This document shows positions 18,200 through 26,929 of a stretch of DNA of 64,000 nucleotides, piece after piece. How positions within the stretch are numbered: the stretch's first letter is position 1; the number at the start of each line of letters is the position of its first letter. This stretch comes from Azospirillaceae bacterium. Its GTDB lineage: Bacteria; Pseudomonadota; Alphaproteobacteria; Azospirillales; Azospirillaceae. The stretch lies in contig JARLIO010000010.1 in assembly GCA_031291675.1 (NCBI GenBank), positions 1 to 64,000 on the forward strand, given 5' to 3'. The position numbers and the translations under genes are program-made. Below the pieces are notes generated by a model, which was not told the origin of the DNA, searched no databases, and saw nothing but the letters and a program-made list of their open reading frames with translations.

Positions 18200-18297
18200 G
18201 GGAGGTTGGCGGCGGACGAGCTCCTCGCCAATCCGGTCAGGTCCGGAAGGAAGCAGCCGCAACGAGTTCTGGCTCGGGTCGTTTGTTCAGCCTCCCA
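18200..18297 (+). ncRNA. ffs: Signal recognition particle RNA (4.5S, small bacterial type)
   Basis: The invariant domain-IV sequence AGGTCCGGAAGGAAGCAG, which binds Ffh, is at about 18239-18256, and the ends gggaggttg and cagcctccc pair to close the single long hairpin. The RNA targets ribosomes making membrane proteins through Ffh and FtsY. The ends are set from the terminal pairing and may be off by a few bases. Its position just upstream of dnaX is the usual alphaproteobacterial arrangement. Confidence 0.95.
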
Positions 18298-18440
18298 CTC
18301 CCCCGGCCCATCACAGGGTCCGGCACCGCCGGGTCCGTGGCGGCCAACAGGGGTGCCACGGCCCCTGTCCAGACGGGGCGACAACACCGGCGACAGCCGC
18401 TAGACTGCGGATCCGCACAGGCTTTCGACCGGGTTTTCCC

Positions 18441-20345
18441 TTGTCCGACACAACGATCATCGACACGACACCCGCCACCACGCCGGCCCCCCTTGCCGCG
18501 GCGCCCCCCCCTGCCGCAACGCCGACGGTCGCCTACCGCGTTCTGGCCCGGAAATACCGCCCCAGCACCTTCGCGGAACTGATCGGCCAGGAAGCGTTGG
18601 TGCGGACCCTGACCAATGCGATCCGTTCCGGACGCATCGCCCAGGCCTTCATGTTGACCGGGGTCCGTGGTGTCGGCAAGACCACGACCGCCCGCATCAT
18701 CGCCCGCGCGCTCAATTGCATCGGCCCCGATGGAACCGGCGGGCCGACCACCGAGCCCTGCGGCCACTGCGAGCATTGCCGCGCCATCGCCCAGGACCGG
18801 CATGTCGACGTCATGGAGATGGACGCCGCCAGCCGCACCAGTGTCGACGATATCCGCGAGATCATCGACGGTGTCCGCTATGGCGCCGTCTCGGCGCGCT
18901 ACAAGATCTACATCATCGACGAAGTGCACATGCTGTCGAAGAACGCTTTCAACGCCCTGTTGAAGACGCTCGAAGAGCCGCCGCCCCATGTCAAATTCGT
19001 CTTCGCCACGACCGAAATCCGCAAAGTTCCGGTCACGGTGCTGTCGCGTTGCCAGCGCTTCGACCTGCGTCGGGTCGACGGCCCCACCCTGATCACCCAT
19101 TTCAATCGAATCGCCGCGCAGGAAGCGGTGGCGGTCGATCCCGACGCCATGGCGCTGATCGCGCGGGCCGCCGACGGCTCGGTCCGCGACGGGCTCAGCC
19201 TGCTCGACCAGGCGATCGCGCTGGGCGGTGACGCGGTGACCGCGCTCCAGGTCCGCGACATGCTGGGCCTGGCCGACCGCACCATCATTGTCGACCTATT
19301 CGCCGCGGCGATGTCGGGGCAACCGGCGGCCGCCCTCGACATCGCCGCCGATCTGCACCGGGCCGGTGCCGACCCGCTGGTGATCGTCCAGGATCTGCTC
19401 GACTTCACCCATTTCCTGACCCGGTGCAAGGTCGTGCCTCAGACCGTGGCGGACCCGGGCATTCCGGAGGCCGAACGGGACCGCGGTGGCGATCTGGCGC
19501 GCAAATTGTCGATGCCGGTGCTGGCCCGGGCCTGGCAAATGCTGTTGAAGGGACTGGGCGAGGTTCAGAGCGCCCCCAGCCCGCACCAGGCCCTTGAAAT
19601 GGTCATCATCCGCCTGGCCTATGGCGCCAACCTGCCAACACCAGCCGACCTGGTTCGCCAGATCGATGCCGCAGCGGCCAGCCGGCCCCCGGGCGGCAGC
19701 AGTGGTGGTGGCGAAGGCGTCCATGGTGGGAGCAACGGCACCGGCGCGATCCGGCGTGACGGCGGCGCCGTCGCCCTGGCCGCGGTGCCCCGAATGATCG
19801 CCCCGTCCCAGCACGCCGAACCCGCGCCGCTTCCGGTCATGACGATGGCGGAACCCGAGACCGAATCGGCCGCCATGCTGACACCGGTGCCGACCAGTTT
19901 CCGCGCCCTCGTCGACCTGTTTGCCGAACATCGCGAAGGCCGGCTTTATGGTGAGCTGTTTTCGGCGGTCCATCTGGTGCGCCTGGAGCCGGGGATGCTG
20001 GAAATCCGCCCCAGCCCCGCGGCCTCGGCCAACTTGGCCAACCGGGTCTCCAGCCTGTTGAGCGAATGGACCGGCCGGCGCTGGATCGTCAGCGTCTCCG
20101 GGGCGCCGGGTGAACCGACCCTGAACGAGCAACAGCACGCCGCCAAAGCACGGCTTCTCGAAGAAGCGGCCCGGCATCCCCATGTTCAGGCAATCCTTCA
20201 GGCCTTTCCGGGGGCGCGGATTATCGGCGTCACCGATGTCGAAAGTCCGCCGCCAACAGAACCGGGGCTTGGCGATGACGATGAAATCGGCGATACAGCG
20301 CCCGATCCTGACCCGGCGTTCGGGTTCGAAGATGGAGAGTTTTGA
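18441..20345 (+). CDS. dnaX: DNA polymerase III subunit gamma/tau
   Basis: This 634-residue clamp-loader ATPase starts at TTG 18441 (MSDTTIIDTT), since no ATG or GTG lies between the ffs gene and the conserved core. A proline/alanine-rich leader of about 30 residues precedes YRVLARKYRPSTFAELIGQ. Walker A is GVRGVGKTT at about 74-82, a zinc site is formed by the cysteines of ALNCIG and EPCGHCEHCRAI, and the DExx box is IIDEVHMLSKNAFNALLKTL. The long C-terminal part (after about 380) is the tau region that binds the polymerase and DnaB. I saw no obvious slippery site for a shorter gamma form. ybaB and recR follow in one operon. Confidence 0.97.
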   Translation: MSDTTIIDTTPATTPAPLAAAPPPAATPTVAYRVLARKYRPSTFAELIGQEALVRTLTNAIRSGRIAQAFMLTGVRGVGKTTTARIIARALNCIGPDGTGGPTTEPCGHCEHCRAIAQDRHVDVMEMDAASRTSVDDIREIIDGVRYGAVSARYKIYIIDEVHMLSKNAFNALLKTLEEPPPHVKFVFATTEIRKVPVTVLSRCQRFDLRRVDGPTLITHFNRIAAQEAVAVDPDAMALIARAADGSVRDGLSLLDQAIALGGDAVTALQVRDMLGLADRTIIVDLFAAAMSGQPAAALDIAADLHRAGADPLVIVQDLLDFTHFLTRCKVVPQTVADPGIPEAERDRGGDLARKLSMPVLARAWQMLLKGLGEVQSAPSPHQALEMVIIRLAYGANLPTPADLVRQIDAAAASRPPGGSSGGGEGVHGGSNGTGAIRRDGGAVALAAVPRMIAPSQHAEPAPLPVMTMAEPETESAAMLTPVPTSFRALVDLFAEHREGRLYGELFSAVHLVRLEPGMLEIRPSPAASANLANRVSSLLSEWTGRRWIVSVSGAPGEPTLNEQQHAAKARLLEEAARHPHVQAILQAFPGARIIGVTDVESPPPTEPGLGDDDEIGDTAPDPDPAFGFEDGEF

Positions 20346-20348
20346 GCG

Positions 20349-20672
20349 ATGAAAAATATCGGCCAGATGATGAAGCAGGCCCAGCAGATGCAGGCCAAGA
20401 TGGAGGAGATGCAGACCAAGCTGGCCGACGTGATCGTCGACGGCCAGGCCGGCGCTGGCATGGTGCGCATCACGCTCAACGGCAAGGGCGAAGTGAAGCG
20501 CGTCAAGCTGGAGAAGGCGGTCGTCGACCCCGAGGAAATCGAGGTGCTCGAGGACCTGCTGATCGCCGCCTACAACGACGCCAAAGGCAAGGTCGAGGCG
20601 CAGGTCGCCGAAGAGACCCAGAAGCTGATGGGCGGCCTGAAACTGCCGCCGGGCATCAAGCTGCCGTTCTGA
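20349..20672 (+). CDS. ybaB: Nucleoid-associated protein YbaB/EbfC
   Basis: This 107-residue dimeric DNA-binding protein begins MKNIGQMMKQAQQMQAKMEE, an amphipathic helix, followed by the conserved core VRITLNGKGEVKRVKL and the C-terminal ETQKLMGGLKLPPGIKLPF. It coats DNA and influences expression and repair. Only 3 nt separate it from dnaX, and 36 nt from recR, so the three genes form an operon. Confidence 0.97.
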   Translation: MKNIGQMMKQAQQMQAKMEEMQTKLADVIVDGQAGAGMVRITLNGKGEVKRVKLEKAVVDPEEIEVLEDLLIAAYNDAKGKVEAQVAEETQKLMGGLKLPPGIKLPF

Positions 20673-20708
20673 TCGTCCGCTTCCCCCAGCAGCGAAACCG
20701 GAGCGCCG

Positions 20709-21302
20709 ATGATCGGACCGGACATCGATCGGCTGATCCAGCTTCTGGCCAAGCTGCCAGGGCTGGGGCCACGGTCGGCGCGCCGCGCGGCGCTGCACCT
20801 GATCAAGAAGCGCGATATCCTGATGCTGCCGCTTGCCGACGCTCTGGCGACGGCGGCGCGGACCATCGTGGTTTGCCCGATTTGCGGCAATCTGGACAGC
20901 CGCGAGCCTTGTACCCTGTGCAGCGATCCGCGGCGCGACGACAGTATCCTGTGCGTTGTCGAGGATGTCGCCGATCTCTGGGCGCTGGAGCGCAGCGGGG
21001 CCTTTCGCGGCCGCTATCACGTGCTGGGCGGAACCCTGTCCGCGCTTGATGGCGTCGGTCCCGACGATCTGCGGATCACGAGCCTGGTCCAGCGCGCCAC
21101 CGGGACTGCGGTTCGTGAGGTCGTCCTGGCGCTCAACGCCACCGTCGACGGCCAGACCACCGCGCATTACGTCACCGAACGCCTCGCCGACTGCGCAATC
21201 ACCGTGTCCCGGCTGGCCCATGGCGTGCCGCTGGGCGGCGAACTGGATTATCTCGATGATGGCACGTTGGCGACCGCGCTGCGCGCGCGGCGGCCGATGT
21301 AG
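20709..21302 (+). CDS. recR: Recombination protein RecR
   Basis: This 197-residue protein acts with RecF and RecO to load RecA on gapped DNA. It has the N-terminal helix-hairpin-helix ([19 protein letters not shown]), the zinc site formed by the cysteines of CPICGN and PCTLC at about 57-72, the Toprim domain ([16 protein letters not shown]) and the conserved C-terminal [18 protein letters not shown]. Length is standard. It is the third gene of dnaX-ybaB-recR. Confidence 0.97.
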   Translation: MIGPDIDRLIQLLAKLPGLGPRSARRAALHLIKKRDILMLPLADALATAARTIVVCPICGNLDSREPCTLCSDPRRDDSILCVVEDVADLWALERSGAFRGRYHVLGGTLSALDGVGPDDLRITSLVQRATGTAVREVVLALNATVDGQTTAHYVTERLADCAITVSRLAHGVPLGGELDYLDDGTLATALRARRPM

Positions 21303-21374
21303 CGGCGCCATCCGCAAAAAATCCTCAGCCGCTGCAATAAAACATCGGCGCCAACCGTCCTGGTCGATGAGTGA

Positions 21375-21399
21375 GCACCGCAGGGGCGACCTGCGGTGC
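21375..21399 (+). terminator. Hairpin between recR and the membrane protein gene
   Basis: GCACCGCAGG (21375-21384) and CCTGCGGTGC (21390-21399) form a perfect 10-bp stem with loop GGCGA, 72 nt after recR. There is no T-run; it may mark the end of the dnaX operon or act in the leader of the next gene, whose ribosome site lies 11 nt downstream. Confidence 0.5.
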
Positions 21400-21421
21400 C
21401 CCCATGATCAAGGATAAGACG

Positions 21422-21844
21422 ATGTTTCACGCCTGCTGCCACCGCGATGCCGGAGACAAAAATTGCCGGGGCCACGCCTATTGGCATGGCCTGCCCTGGC
21501 CCCTGCGCGTCGCGGGCTGTGTCCTGTTCGGCCTTCTGGCCGCCGCCGCCATCGCCGTCGTGCTCGGCTTTGTCACAATGATGCTCTGGAATGCCATTCT
21601 GCCGGCGATTTCGTCGTTGCCACCCCTGACCTTCTGGCAGGCCATCGGACTGCTGATCCTGGCCCGGCTGTTCACCGGCCGCTTCTCGCATGGTTCCGGT
21701 CACGGTCGCTGGCATCACCGGCGTCACGAGCCTTCGTTCGGGCGCTACGCCGCCTGGTGGCACACGGAAGGCGAAGCGGCCTTCAAGGCGTATGAGCAAC
21801 GCAGCCGCACCGAGCCCCCGTCAGACGAAACCCATGAGCCATGA
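21422..21844 (+). CDS. Conserved membrane protein paired with a sigma factor
   Basis: This 140-residue protein has a Cys/His-rich N-terminus (MFHACCHRDAGDKNCRGH), one hydrophobic helix (AGCVLFGLLAAAAIAVVLGFV), the conserved block MLWNAILPAISSLPPLTFWQA, a second helix (GLLILARLF) and a His/Arg-rich tail. The central block is conserved in proteins of unknown function that sit beside ECF sigma factors in many phyla. ATG 21422 is chosen because aaggat lies 7 nt upstream. The end overlaps the sigma-factor gene by 11 bases, so this is its natural partner, perhaps an anti-sigma or membrane sensor, which is inference. Confidence 0.7.
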   Translation: MFHACCHRDAGDKNCRGHAYWHGLPWPLRVAGCVLFGLLAAAAIAVVLGFVTMMLWNAILPAISSLPPLTFWQAIGLLILARLFTGRFSHGSGHGRWHHRRHEPSFGRYAAWWHTEGEAAFKAYEQRSRTEPPSDETHEP

Positions 21845-22385
21845 TCCCACTGGCGAGCGACACCGTCTGACCGAGGTCTTCCGCCGCGACCGCGGCCGCC
21901 TGACGCGCTTCGTCGAAGCGCGTCTGTTCCGCGACGGCAACGCCGAGGCGGAAGACATTGTTTCGGATGTGGTGCTGCGCCTGTTCGAACGGGCCGACCT
22001 TTTGGCCCAGGTCGAAGACGTCACCGCCTATCTTTACGGAGCCCTGGCCCGTGCCGTTACCGACGCCTTCCGCCGCCGTCGCGCCAGCGCCGTGGTCGCC
22101 GCACCGGGCCCGCTTGCGGGCGCGGCGGAGGCAATCGACGCCGCCGATCCGGCACCGGACCCGGAGGCGGCCTTGATGCGGACCGAACAGCGCGAACGGA
22201 TCCAGGCCGCGCTGCGCCGGTTGACCCCGGCGGAACGCGCTGTCTGGACCGCCGTCGAGATCGACGGATCGTCCTTTCGCGAGGTGGCGTCACAGCGCAA
22301 CGAACCGCTGGGGACTTTGCTGTCCCGCAAAAGCCGGGCGAACCGCAAGCTGCGCACGCTGCTGGCCGACGACCGGGCCCCATAG
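21834..22385 (+). CDS. RNA polymerase sigma factor, ECF type
   Basis: This 183-residue sigma-70-family factor has region 2 (RGRLTRFVEARLFRDGNAEAEDIVSDVVLRLFERADLL) and region 4 (RIQAALRRLTPAERAVWTAVEIDGSSFREVA followed by LGTLLSRKSRANRKLR), with no regions 1 or 3. The ATG at 21834 overlaps the end of the membrane-protein gene. Proteins of this type redirect RNA polymerase in response to envelope or oxidative signals. The target promoter and stimulus are unknown. Confidence 0.92.
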   Translation: MSHDPTGERHRLTEVFRRDRGRLTRFVEARLFRDGNAEAEDIVSDVVLRLFERADLLAQVEDVTAYLYGALARAVTDAFRRRRASAVVAAPGPLAGAAEAIDAADPAPDPEAALMRTEQRERIQAALRRLTPAERAVWTAVEIDGSSFREVASQRNEPLGTLLSRKSRANRKLRTLLADDRAP

Positions 22386-22405
22386 CACGGCCTTGGGATC
22401 GTGAC

Positions 22406-22433
22406 GTTGATATCAGGGCGTTGATATCAGGGC
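22406..22433. repeat. Tandem duplication of 14 bp
   Basis: GTTGATATCAGGGC is present twice in perfect tandem (22406-22419 and 22420-22433) between the sigma-factor gene and rmuC. Each copy contains the palindrome GATATC. It could be a recent slippage product or a paired protein-binding site. Confidence 0.85.
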
Positions 22434-22530
22434 GTGATCGACATCCCCCGGGCAGGCCGCTAGGATAAAGCCCTTCGCGGCGTGCCCGGCAAGCCGCCCC
22501 GCGCCCAGAGCCACCACGATCAGGTCGTTG

Positions 22531-24021
22531 ATGCCGTTTTCCTTTGAACCGCCGGTCCTGGCGGTGCTGTTGCTGGTCGCCGGCCTGGTCGTCCTTCTGA
22601 TCGCCACCCTGATCGCCTTCGCCGCCAGTCGCCAGAGCGTGGTCGGCCTGCGCCGCGAATTTGGTCGCCGCGAGGCCGATCTGCTGGCCTGGATCGATAC
22701 CGGCCGCCAGGAGATCGAACGGCTGCGTCGCGGCCTGGACGGCTACGAACAGCTATGCGACGCCCTGCGCCATGATCTGGAATCCGAACGCATCCGGACC
22801 GCCCAGCTCGAGGTCATGCTGGACCGCGAGCGCCAGGCGATGGTCGAGAAAATCGCGGCACTCGACCGGGCCGAGCATCGCCTGGGCGATACCTTCCGGG
22901 CCCTGTCCGCCGACGCGTTGCGTCAGAACAACCAAAGCTTCATCACCCTGGCCCATGAGGCCATGTCCCGGTTTCAGGAGGGCGCCCGCGACGACCTGGC
23001 CCAGCGCCAGGGTGCGATCGCCAATCTGCTGGTCCCGGTCAGCACCTCGCTGCAGCGGATCGACGATCAGATCCAGTCGCTGGAAAAGGAGCGCGTCGGC
23101 GCCTATGAGGGCCTGCGTCAGCAGGTGTCGAGCCTGATCGAAACCCAGCGCGCGCTGCGCGAAGAAACCGGCGGCCTGGTCCGGGCGCTGCGGGCGCCGG
23201 CGGTTCGCGGGCGTTGGGGGGAGATCCAGTTGCGCCGGGTCGTCGAGCTGGCCGGCATGGTCGACCATTGCGATTTCTTCGAACAAATCACCCTGACCGG
23301 CGAGAACGGGCGGCTGCGCCCCGATCTGGCGGTCAAGCTGCCCGGGGGCAAGACGATCCTGGTCGACGCCAAGGCGCCGCTCGACGCCTATCTCGATGCC
23401 GTGGCCGCGACCGACGACGCCACCCGGCGCGACTGCCTGGTCCGTCATGCCCGGCAGGTGCGTGAGCATATGCGCAAACTGGGCGCCAAATCCTACTGGG
23501 ATCAGCTCGAACTCACCCCGGAATTCACGGTCCTGTTTCTGCCGGGCGAGACCTTTTTCAGTGCCGCCCTGGAACAGGATCCCAGCCTGATCGAAACCGG
23601 CATCACCGATCACGGTGTGATCCTGGCGACCCCGACAACGCTGATCGCCCTGCTGCGCGCGGTGGCCTATGGCTGGCGGCAGGAGGGGTTGGCGCAAAGC
23701 GCCCGGCAGATCGCCGCCGTCGGCGCCGAACTTTACAAGCGGCTCGGCGATCTCGGCGGACACATGACCCATCTCGGCGGCCAACTGGCCAAGGCGGTCG
23801 GCAGCTACAACGCCGCCGTCGGCTCGCTCGAAACCCGGGTTCTGGTCTCGGCCCGCCGGCTGCGCGAGCTCCATGTCGCCGGCGGCGACGGCACGGTGCC
23901 CGAACCGGCGCCGATCGACCTGGCACCGCGGACGATCCAGGCGCCGGACCTGCTGACCGCGGTCGCCGAATCGGCGATGCCGGACCAGGTTGCGCCGCCG
24001 ACCGCGGCCCCGCCACCTTGA
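22531..24021 (+). CDS. rmuC: DNA recombination protein RmuC
   Basis: This 496-residue protein has an N-terminal membrane helix (VLAVLLLVAGLVVLLIATLI), a long coiled-coil region (about 35-215) and the RmuC core. The core shows the family motif RGRWGEIQLRRVVELAGM followed by CDFFEQ, LRPDLAVKLPGGK, VDAKAPLDAY and TPTTLIALLRAVAYGWRQE, resembling a restriction-endonuclease-like nuclease fold. RmuC limits inversions at short inverted repeats. I start at ATG 22531; a TTG lies directly before it. It precedes def, which begins 140 nt later. Confidence 0.95.
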   Translation: MPFSFEPPVLAVLLLVAGLVVLLIATLIAFAASRQSVVGLRREFGRREADLLAWIDTGRQEIERLRRGLDGYEQLCDALRHDLESERIRTAQLEVMLDRERQAMVEKIAALDRAEHRLGDTFRALSADALRQNNQSFITLAHEAMSRFQEGARDDLAQRQGAIANLLVPVSTSLQRIDDQIQSLEKERVGAYEGLRQQVSSLIETQRALREETGGLVRALRAPAVRGRWGEIQLRRVVELAGMVDHCDFFEQITLTGENGRLRPDLAVKLPGGKTILVDAKAPLDAYLDAVAATDDATRRDCLVRHARQVREHMRKLGAKSYWDQLELTPEFTVLFLPGETFFSAALEQDPSLIETGITDHGVILATPTTLIALLRAVAYGWRQEGLAQSARQIAAVGAELYKRLGDLGGHMTHLGGQLAKAVGSYNAAVGSLETRVLVSARRLRELHVAGGDGTVPEPAPIDLAPRTIQAPDLLTAVAESAMPDQVAPPTAAPPP

Positions 24022-24098
24022 CGCTATCGCTTGGCTGCCCTATCTGCGACACTCGGGCCCCGGCGATGCGTCTGTGACCCGCGCCGTATACACTGTCC

Positions 24099-24140
24099 CC
24101 GAAAACCCTGCCGCCGAAAACCCTGCCACCGAAAACCCCG
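24099..24140. repeat. Three tandem 15-bp repeats before def
   Basis: The unit CCGAAAACCCTGCCR occurs at 24099-24113 and 24114-24128, and a third, shorter copy starts at 24129. It lies about 20 nt before the def start codon, in the untranslated leader if the chosen start is correct. The period is a multiple of three, but the frame is not that of def. Confidence 0.8.
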
Positions 24141-24161
24141 AAAGTCGTCCAGCACCCTTCC

Positions 24162-24680
24162 ATGACGGTCCTTCCCATCATCATCGCCCCCGATCCAAGG
24201 CTGAAGCTCAAGGCGCGCCCGGTTGATCGGGTCGACACCCGCATTGTCACGCTGATGCAAGACATGCTGGAAACCATGTATCTGGCCCCGGGAATCGGTC
24301 TCGCCGCGCCGCAGGTCGGCGTGCTGGAACGGGTGATTGTTGTCGACGTCGCCGAAAAAACCGCACCGCCCCAACCCTATCGCATGGCCAATCCCGAACT
24401 GCTCTGGGTCTCCGAAGAGCTCAGCGTCTGCAATGAGGGCTGCCTGTCCCTGCCGGAATTCTATGCCGACGTGCCACGGCCGTCGCGCTGCCGCGTCCGC
24501 TATCGCGACGAAGCCGATGCGGTGCAGGAGCTGGAGGCCGAAGGGCTGCTGGCGACCTGCATCCAGCATGAGATGGATCATCTCGAAGGCCAGTTGTTCG
24601 TCGACCACATCTCGTCGCTGAAGCGCGGCATCATTCTGCGCAAGCTGCAAAAGCTCAAGAAATCCAAGGCATACGCGTGA
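24162..24680 (+). CDS. def: Peptide deformylase
   Basis: This 172-residue metalloenzyme removes the formyl group from new proteins. All three family motifs are present: [10 protein letters not shown] (motif 1), [10 protein letters not shown] with the metal-binding cysteine (motif 2) and QHEMDHLEG with the two metal histidines and catalytic glutamate (motif 3). It overlaps fmt by four bases (GTGA), so deformylase and formyltransferase are made in a coupled way. It starts [18 protein letters not shown]. Confidence 0.98.
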   Translation: MTVLPIIIAPDPRLKLKARPVDRVDTRIVTLMQDMLETMYLAPGIGLAAPQVGVLERVIVVDVAEKTAPPQPYRMANPELLWVSEELSVCNEGCLSLPEFYADVPRPSRCRVRYRDEADAVQELEAEGLLATCIQHEMDHLEGQLFVDHISSLKRGIILRKLQKLKKSKAYA

Positions 24681-25621
24681 GCCCGTTGCGACTGGCCTTC
24701 ATGGGCACCCCGGATTTCGCGGTGCCGGCCCTGACCGCCTTGCTCGACGCCGGCCACAGCGTGGCCTGCGTCTACAGTCAGCCGCCGCGCCCGGCCGGTC
24801 GCGGCCACCAGATCCGACCGTCACCGGTCCAGGCCTGTGCCGAGGCCCGGGGCGTGCCGGTACGGACCCCCAAATCGCTGCGCAACCCGACCGAGTCGGC
24901 GGCCTTCGCCGCCCTCGAGCTGGATCTCGCGGTTGTCGCGGCCTATGGCCTGATCCTGCCCCGGCCGATCCTGGACGCGCCGCGGCTCGGCTGCCTGAAC
25001 ATCCACGGTTCCCTGTTGCCGCGGTGGCGTGGCGCGGCGCCGATCCACCGCGCGATCCTGGCCGGCGACCCGCAGACCGGGATCACGATCATGCAGATGG
25101 ACGCGGGTCTCGATACCGGCGCCATGCTGTCGGCGGCCGCGGTGCCGATTGGCCCGGACAGCACCTTTGCCGAACTCCATGATCAACTGGCGGCGCTGGG
25201 CGCCCATCTGATCGTCGACGCCGTCGCCGGCGTCGCGGCCGGAACCCTGCCCGCGGTGCCCCAGCCGGAAGACGGTGTCACCTACGCGGCGAAACTGACC
25301 AAGGACGAAGGCCTGCTCGACTGGACCCGATCAGCGCCGACGCTGCATCGTCAGATCCGTGCCCTCAATCCCTGGCCCGGCACCGGGTTCGATGCCGCCG
25401 GCGAGCGCATCAAGGTCCTGAGCGCCGTGATCGCGCCGGCACCATCGCCCGGCACCGCCCCAGGAACCCTGATCGACAGCGCCTTGACGATCGCGACCGG
25501 GGATGGTGGCGCCCTGCGCCTGACCCGGGTCCAGCGGCCCGGCAAAGCCCCGGTCGACGGCGGGGCGCTGCTGCGCGGTTTCGCCCTGCCGGTCGGAGCG
25601 GTCATCACGCCGGGGACTTGA
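24677..25621 (+). CDS. fmt: Methionyl-tRNA formyltransferase
   Basis: This 314-residue enzyme transfers a formyl group from 10-formyl-tetrahydrofolate to Met-tRNAi. The N-terminal transferase fold starts [19 protein letters not shown]; the folate site and catalytic residues are in [17 protein letters not shown] and the aspartate of [12 protein letters not shown]-terminal OB-like tRNA-binding domain starts near [11 protein letters not shown]. Start is GTG 24677, overlapping the def stop. The usual next gene, truA, is displaced by about 8 kb. Confidence 0.98.
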   Translation: MSPLRLAFMGTPDFAVPALTALLDAGHSVACVYSQPPRPAGRGHQIRPSPVQACAEARGVPVRTPKSLRNPTESAAFAALELDLAVVAAYGLILPRPILDAPRLGCLNIHGSLLPRWRGAAPIHRAILAGDPQTGITIMQMDAGLDTGAMLSAAAVPIGPDSTFAELHDQLAALGAHLIVDAVAGVAAGTLPAVPQPEDGVTYAAKLTKDEGLLDWTRSAPTLHRQIRALNPWPGTGFDAAGERIKVLSAVIAPAPSPGTAPGTLIDSALTIATGDGGALRLTRVQRPGKAPVDGGALLRGFALPVGAVITPGT

Positions 25622-25885
25622 TCCCCCCGCGTTTCGACCGACTGCGACAAACGGGATGTGGTGAAGTCGGCGTCGCGGCGATAACCGGATGTGCCATCGC
25701 CGGTGAGCGTGATGCCGTCACCGGCCGCCACGATGTCCATCAGCGTATCGCGACTGACACGCAGCGCCGAACTTGCGGAGATCGCTCTCGTTCAGTCATT
25801 CGGCGCACGATACGCTCAACGCGCCCATATGGCACAGGTCGCGATATTCATGGCAAACGTGGCCACTGGCCGCTAAAATAGGAAA

Positions 25886-26653
25886 ATGACGCGCCCGGTA
25901 CCCGAATGGTTTGAAATCAGCGAAGAAGCGACACCTCAGATAGTGCGTCGTATCACTGATATCGTACCAGATATTAAAATCGGTTTGCAGGTAAGATCGG
26001 CATCAGTGCTGGCGGCTTGGTTCGTTCTCGACACGTTATTTCTAGCGAATCAGGCGAACCGAGGTGGGATGCACGCAAACGCATTGGCACTGACGAGGCA
26101 ATGCGTAGAAGCCATCAGCATCATCGAACTGGGCGTGTGCGGCCACCCCGAAGCCGAAGCGAAATTACTCGAATGGGATTCGGACAAACTGAAGGCCGGC
26201 AATTTGCGGAAATGGCTCGACGAGAATGTCTGGCCGAACTGCGGCACGGGGCTCTGGAGCGAATCTTGGTCCACCTTTATGAGGCAGTTCGCCCACGCCA
26301 CTCAATCTTATGCACATTACGGTCGCGACCTCGCGCAATGGCAACTTCGCCTCGATCGTTTTTATGACGCAGACCAGCCGGGCGCGCATTCACATGCGCT
26401 CCTGGAGATGCGCCGACGCGCCTACGATGCGCAGAAGGCGACCCGAATCACCCTCTTCCATGCCCTGCTTTCCTATGTGCTGGGCCGGATTTGGCTTACG
26501 GCCAATCCTGCCGACACGGCGTTCGCCGCACTGATGGCGCGGTTGGGCACGGCGCTCGGCAGATCGCGCTACCTCGACGGACATCAGACCGATTGGAGCC
26601 AGCAGTTCTGGGCCATGGTCTGGGACCGCGGCGGCGGAACGATCCTCGAATAG
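25886..26653 (+). CDS. Unrecognised helical protein, possible acquired gene
   Basis: I do not recognise this 255-residue protein. It is predicted mostly helical, with no signal peptide; a segment LAAWFVLDTLFLANQANRGG followed by ALTRQCVEAISIIELGVCG looks like the paired helices of DUF5677-like or HEPN-like proteins, but that is a weak resemblance. Codon use is less G/C-biased than that of its neighbours, and it sits between fmt and a secreted glycosidase in a spot where fmt and truA would normally be close, so recent insertion is likely. No partner gene is adjacent. A ribosome site (taggaaa) lies just before ATG 25886. Confidence 0.6.
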   Translation: MTRPVPEWFEISEEATPQIVRRITDIVPDIKIGLQVRSASVLAAWFVLDTLFLANQANRGGMHANALALTRQCVEAISIIELGVCGHPEAEAKLLEWDSDKLKAGNLRKWLDENVWPNCGTGLWSESWSTFMRQFAHATQSYAHYGRDLAQWQLRLDRFYDADQPGAHSHALLEMRRRAYDAQKATRITLFHALLSYVLGRIWLTANPADTAFAALMARLGTALGRSRYLDGHQTDWSQQFWAMVWDRGGGTILE

Positions 26654-26929
26654 CAACTCGTCGTCGTCGCGAAACCACTCAATCTTTGACAGCAATAAAG
26701 TGTCTGTCTTCGCCGAAACGTGCTCTTGTACCAGCCATCCGGCCTCTGATGCCATCGGCGGCACCCTGCCACGCTGAACCGGCATTTGCCGGCAGTTCTG
26801 CTGGATTGCCGCGGCGTCCCGCCCGGTCCTGCGGCGTCGGACCGGTTGAACCCCTGGCCCCGATTTATTATCAGGAGATGACAAGAGGACTGCTGCGGTC
26901 CTGACAAGAAGAAAAAGGCGGCAAAAAAA

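Noticed and set aside
17976-18440. Extension of the dnaX frame upstream through the ffs gene
   Set aside because: The extension runs through the SRP RNA and lacks homology; DnaX begins at TTG 18441.
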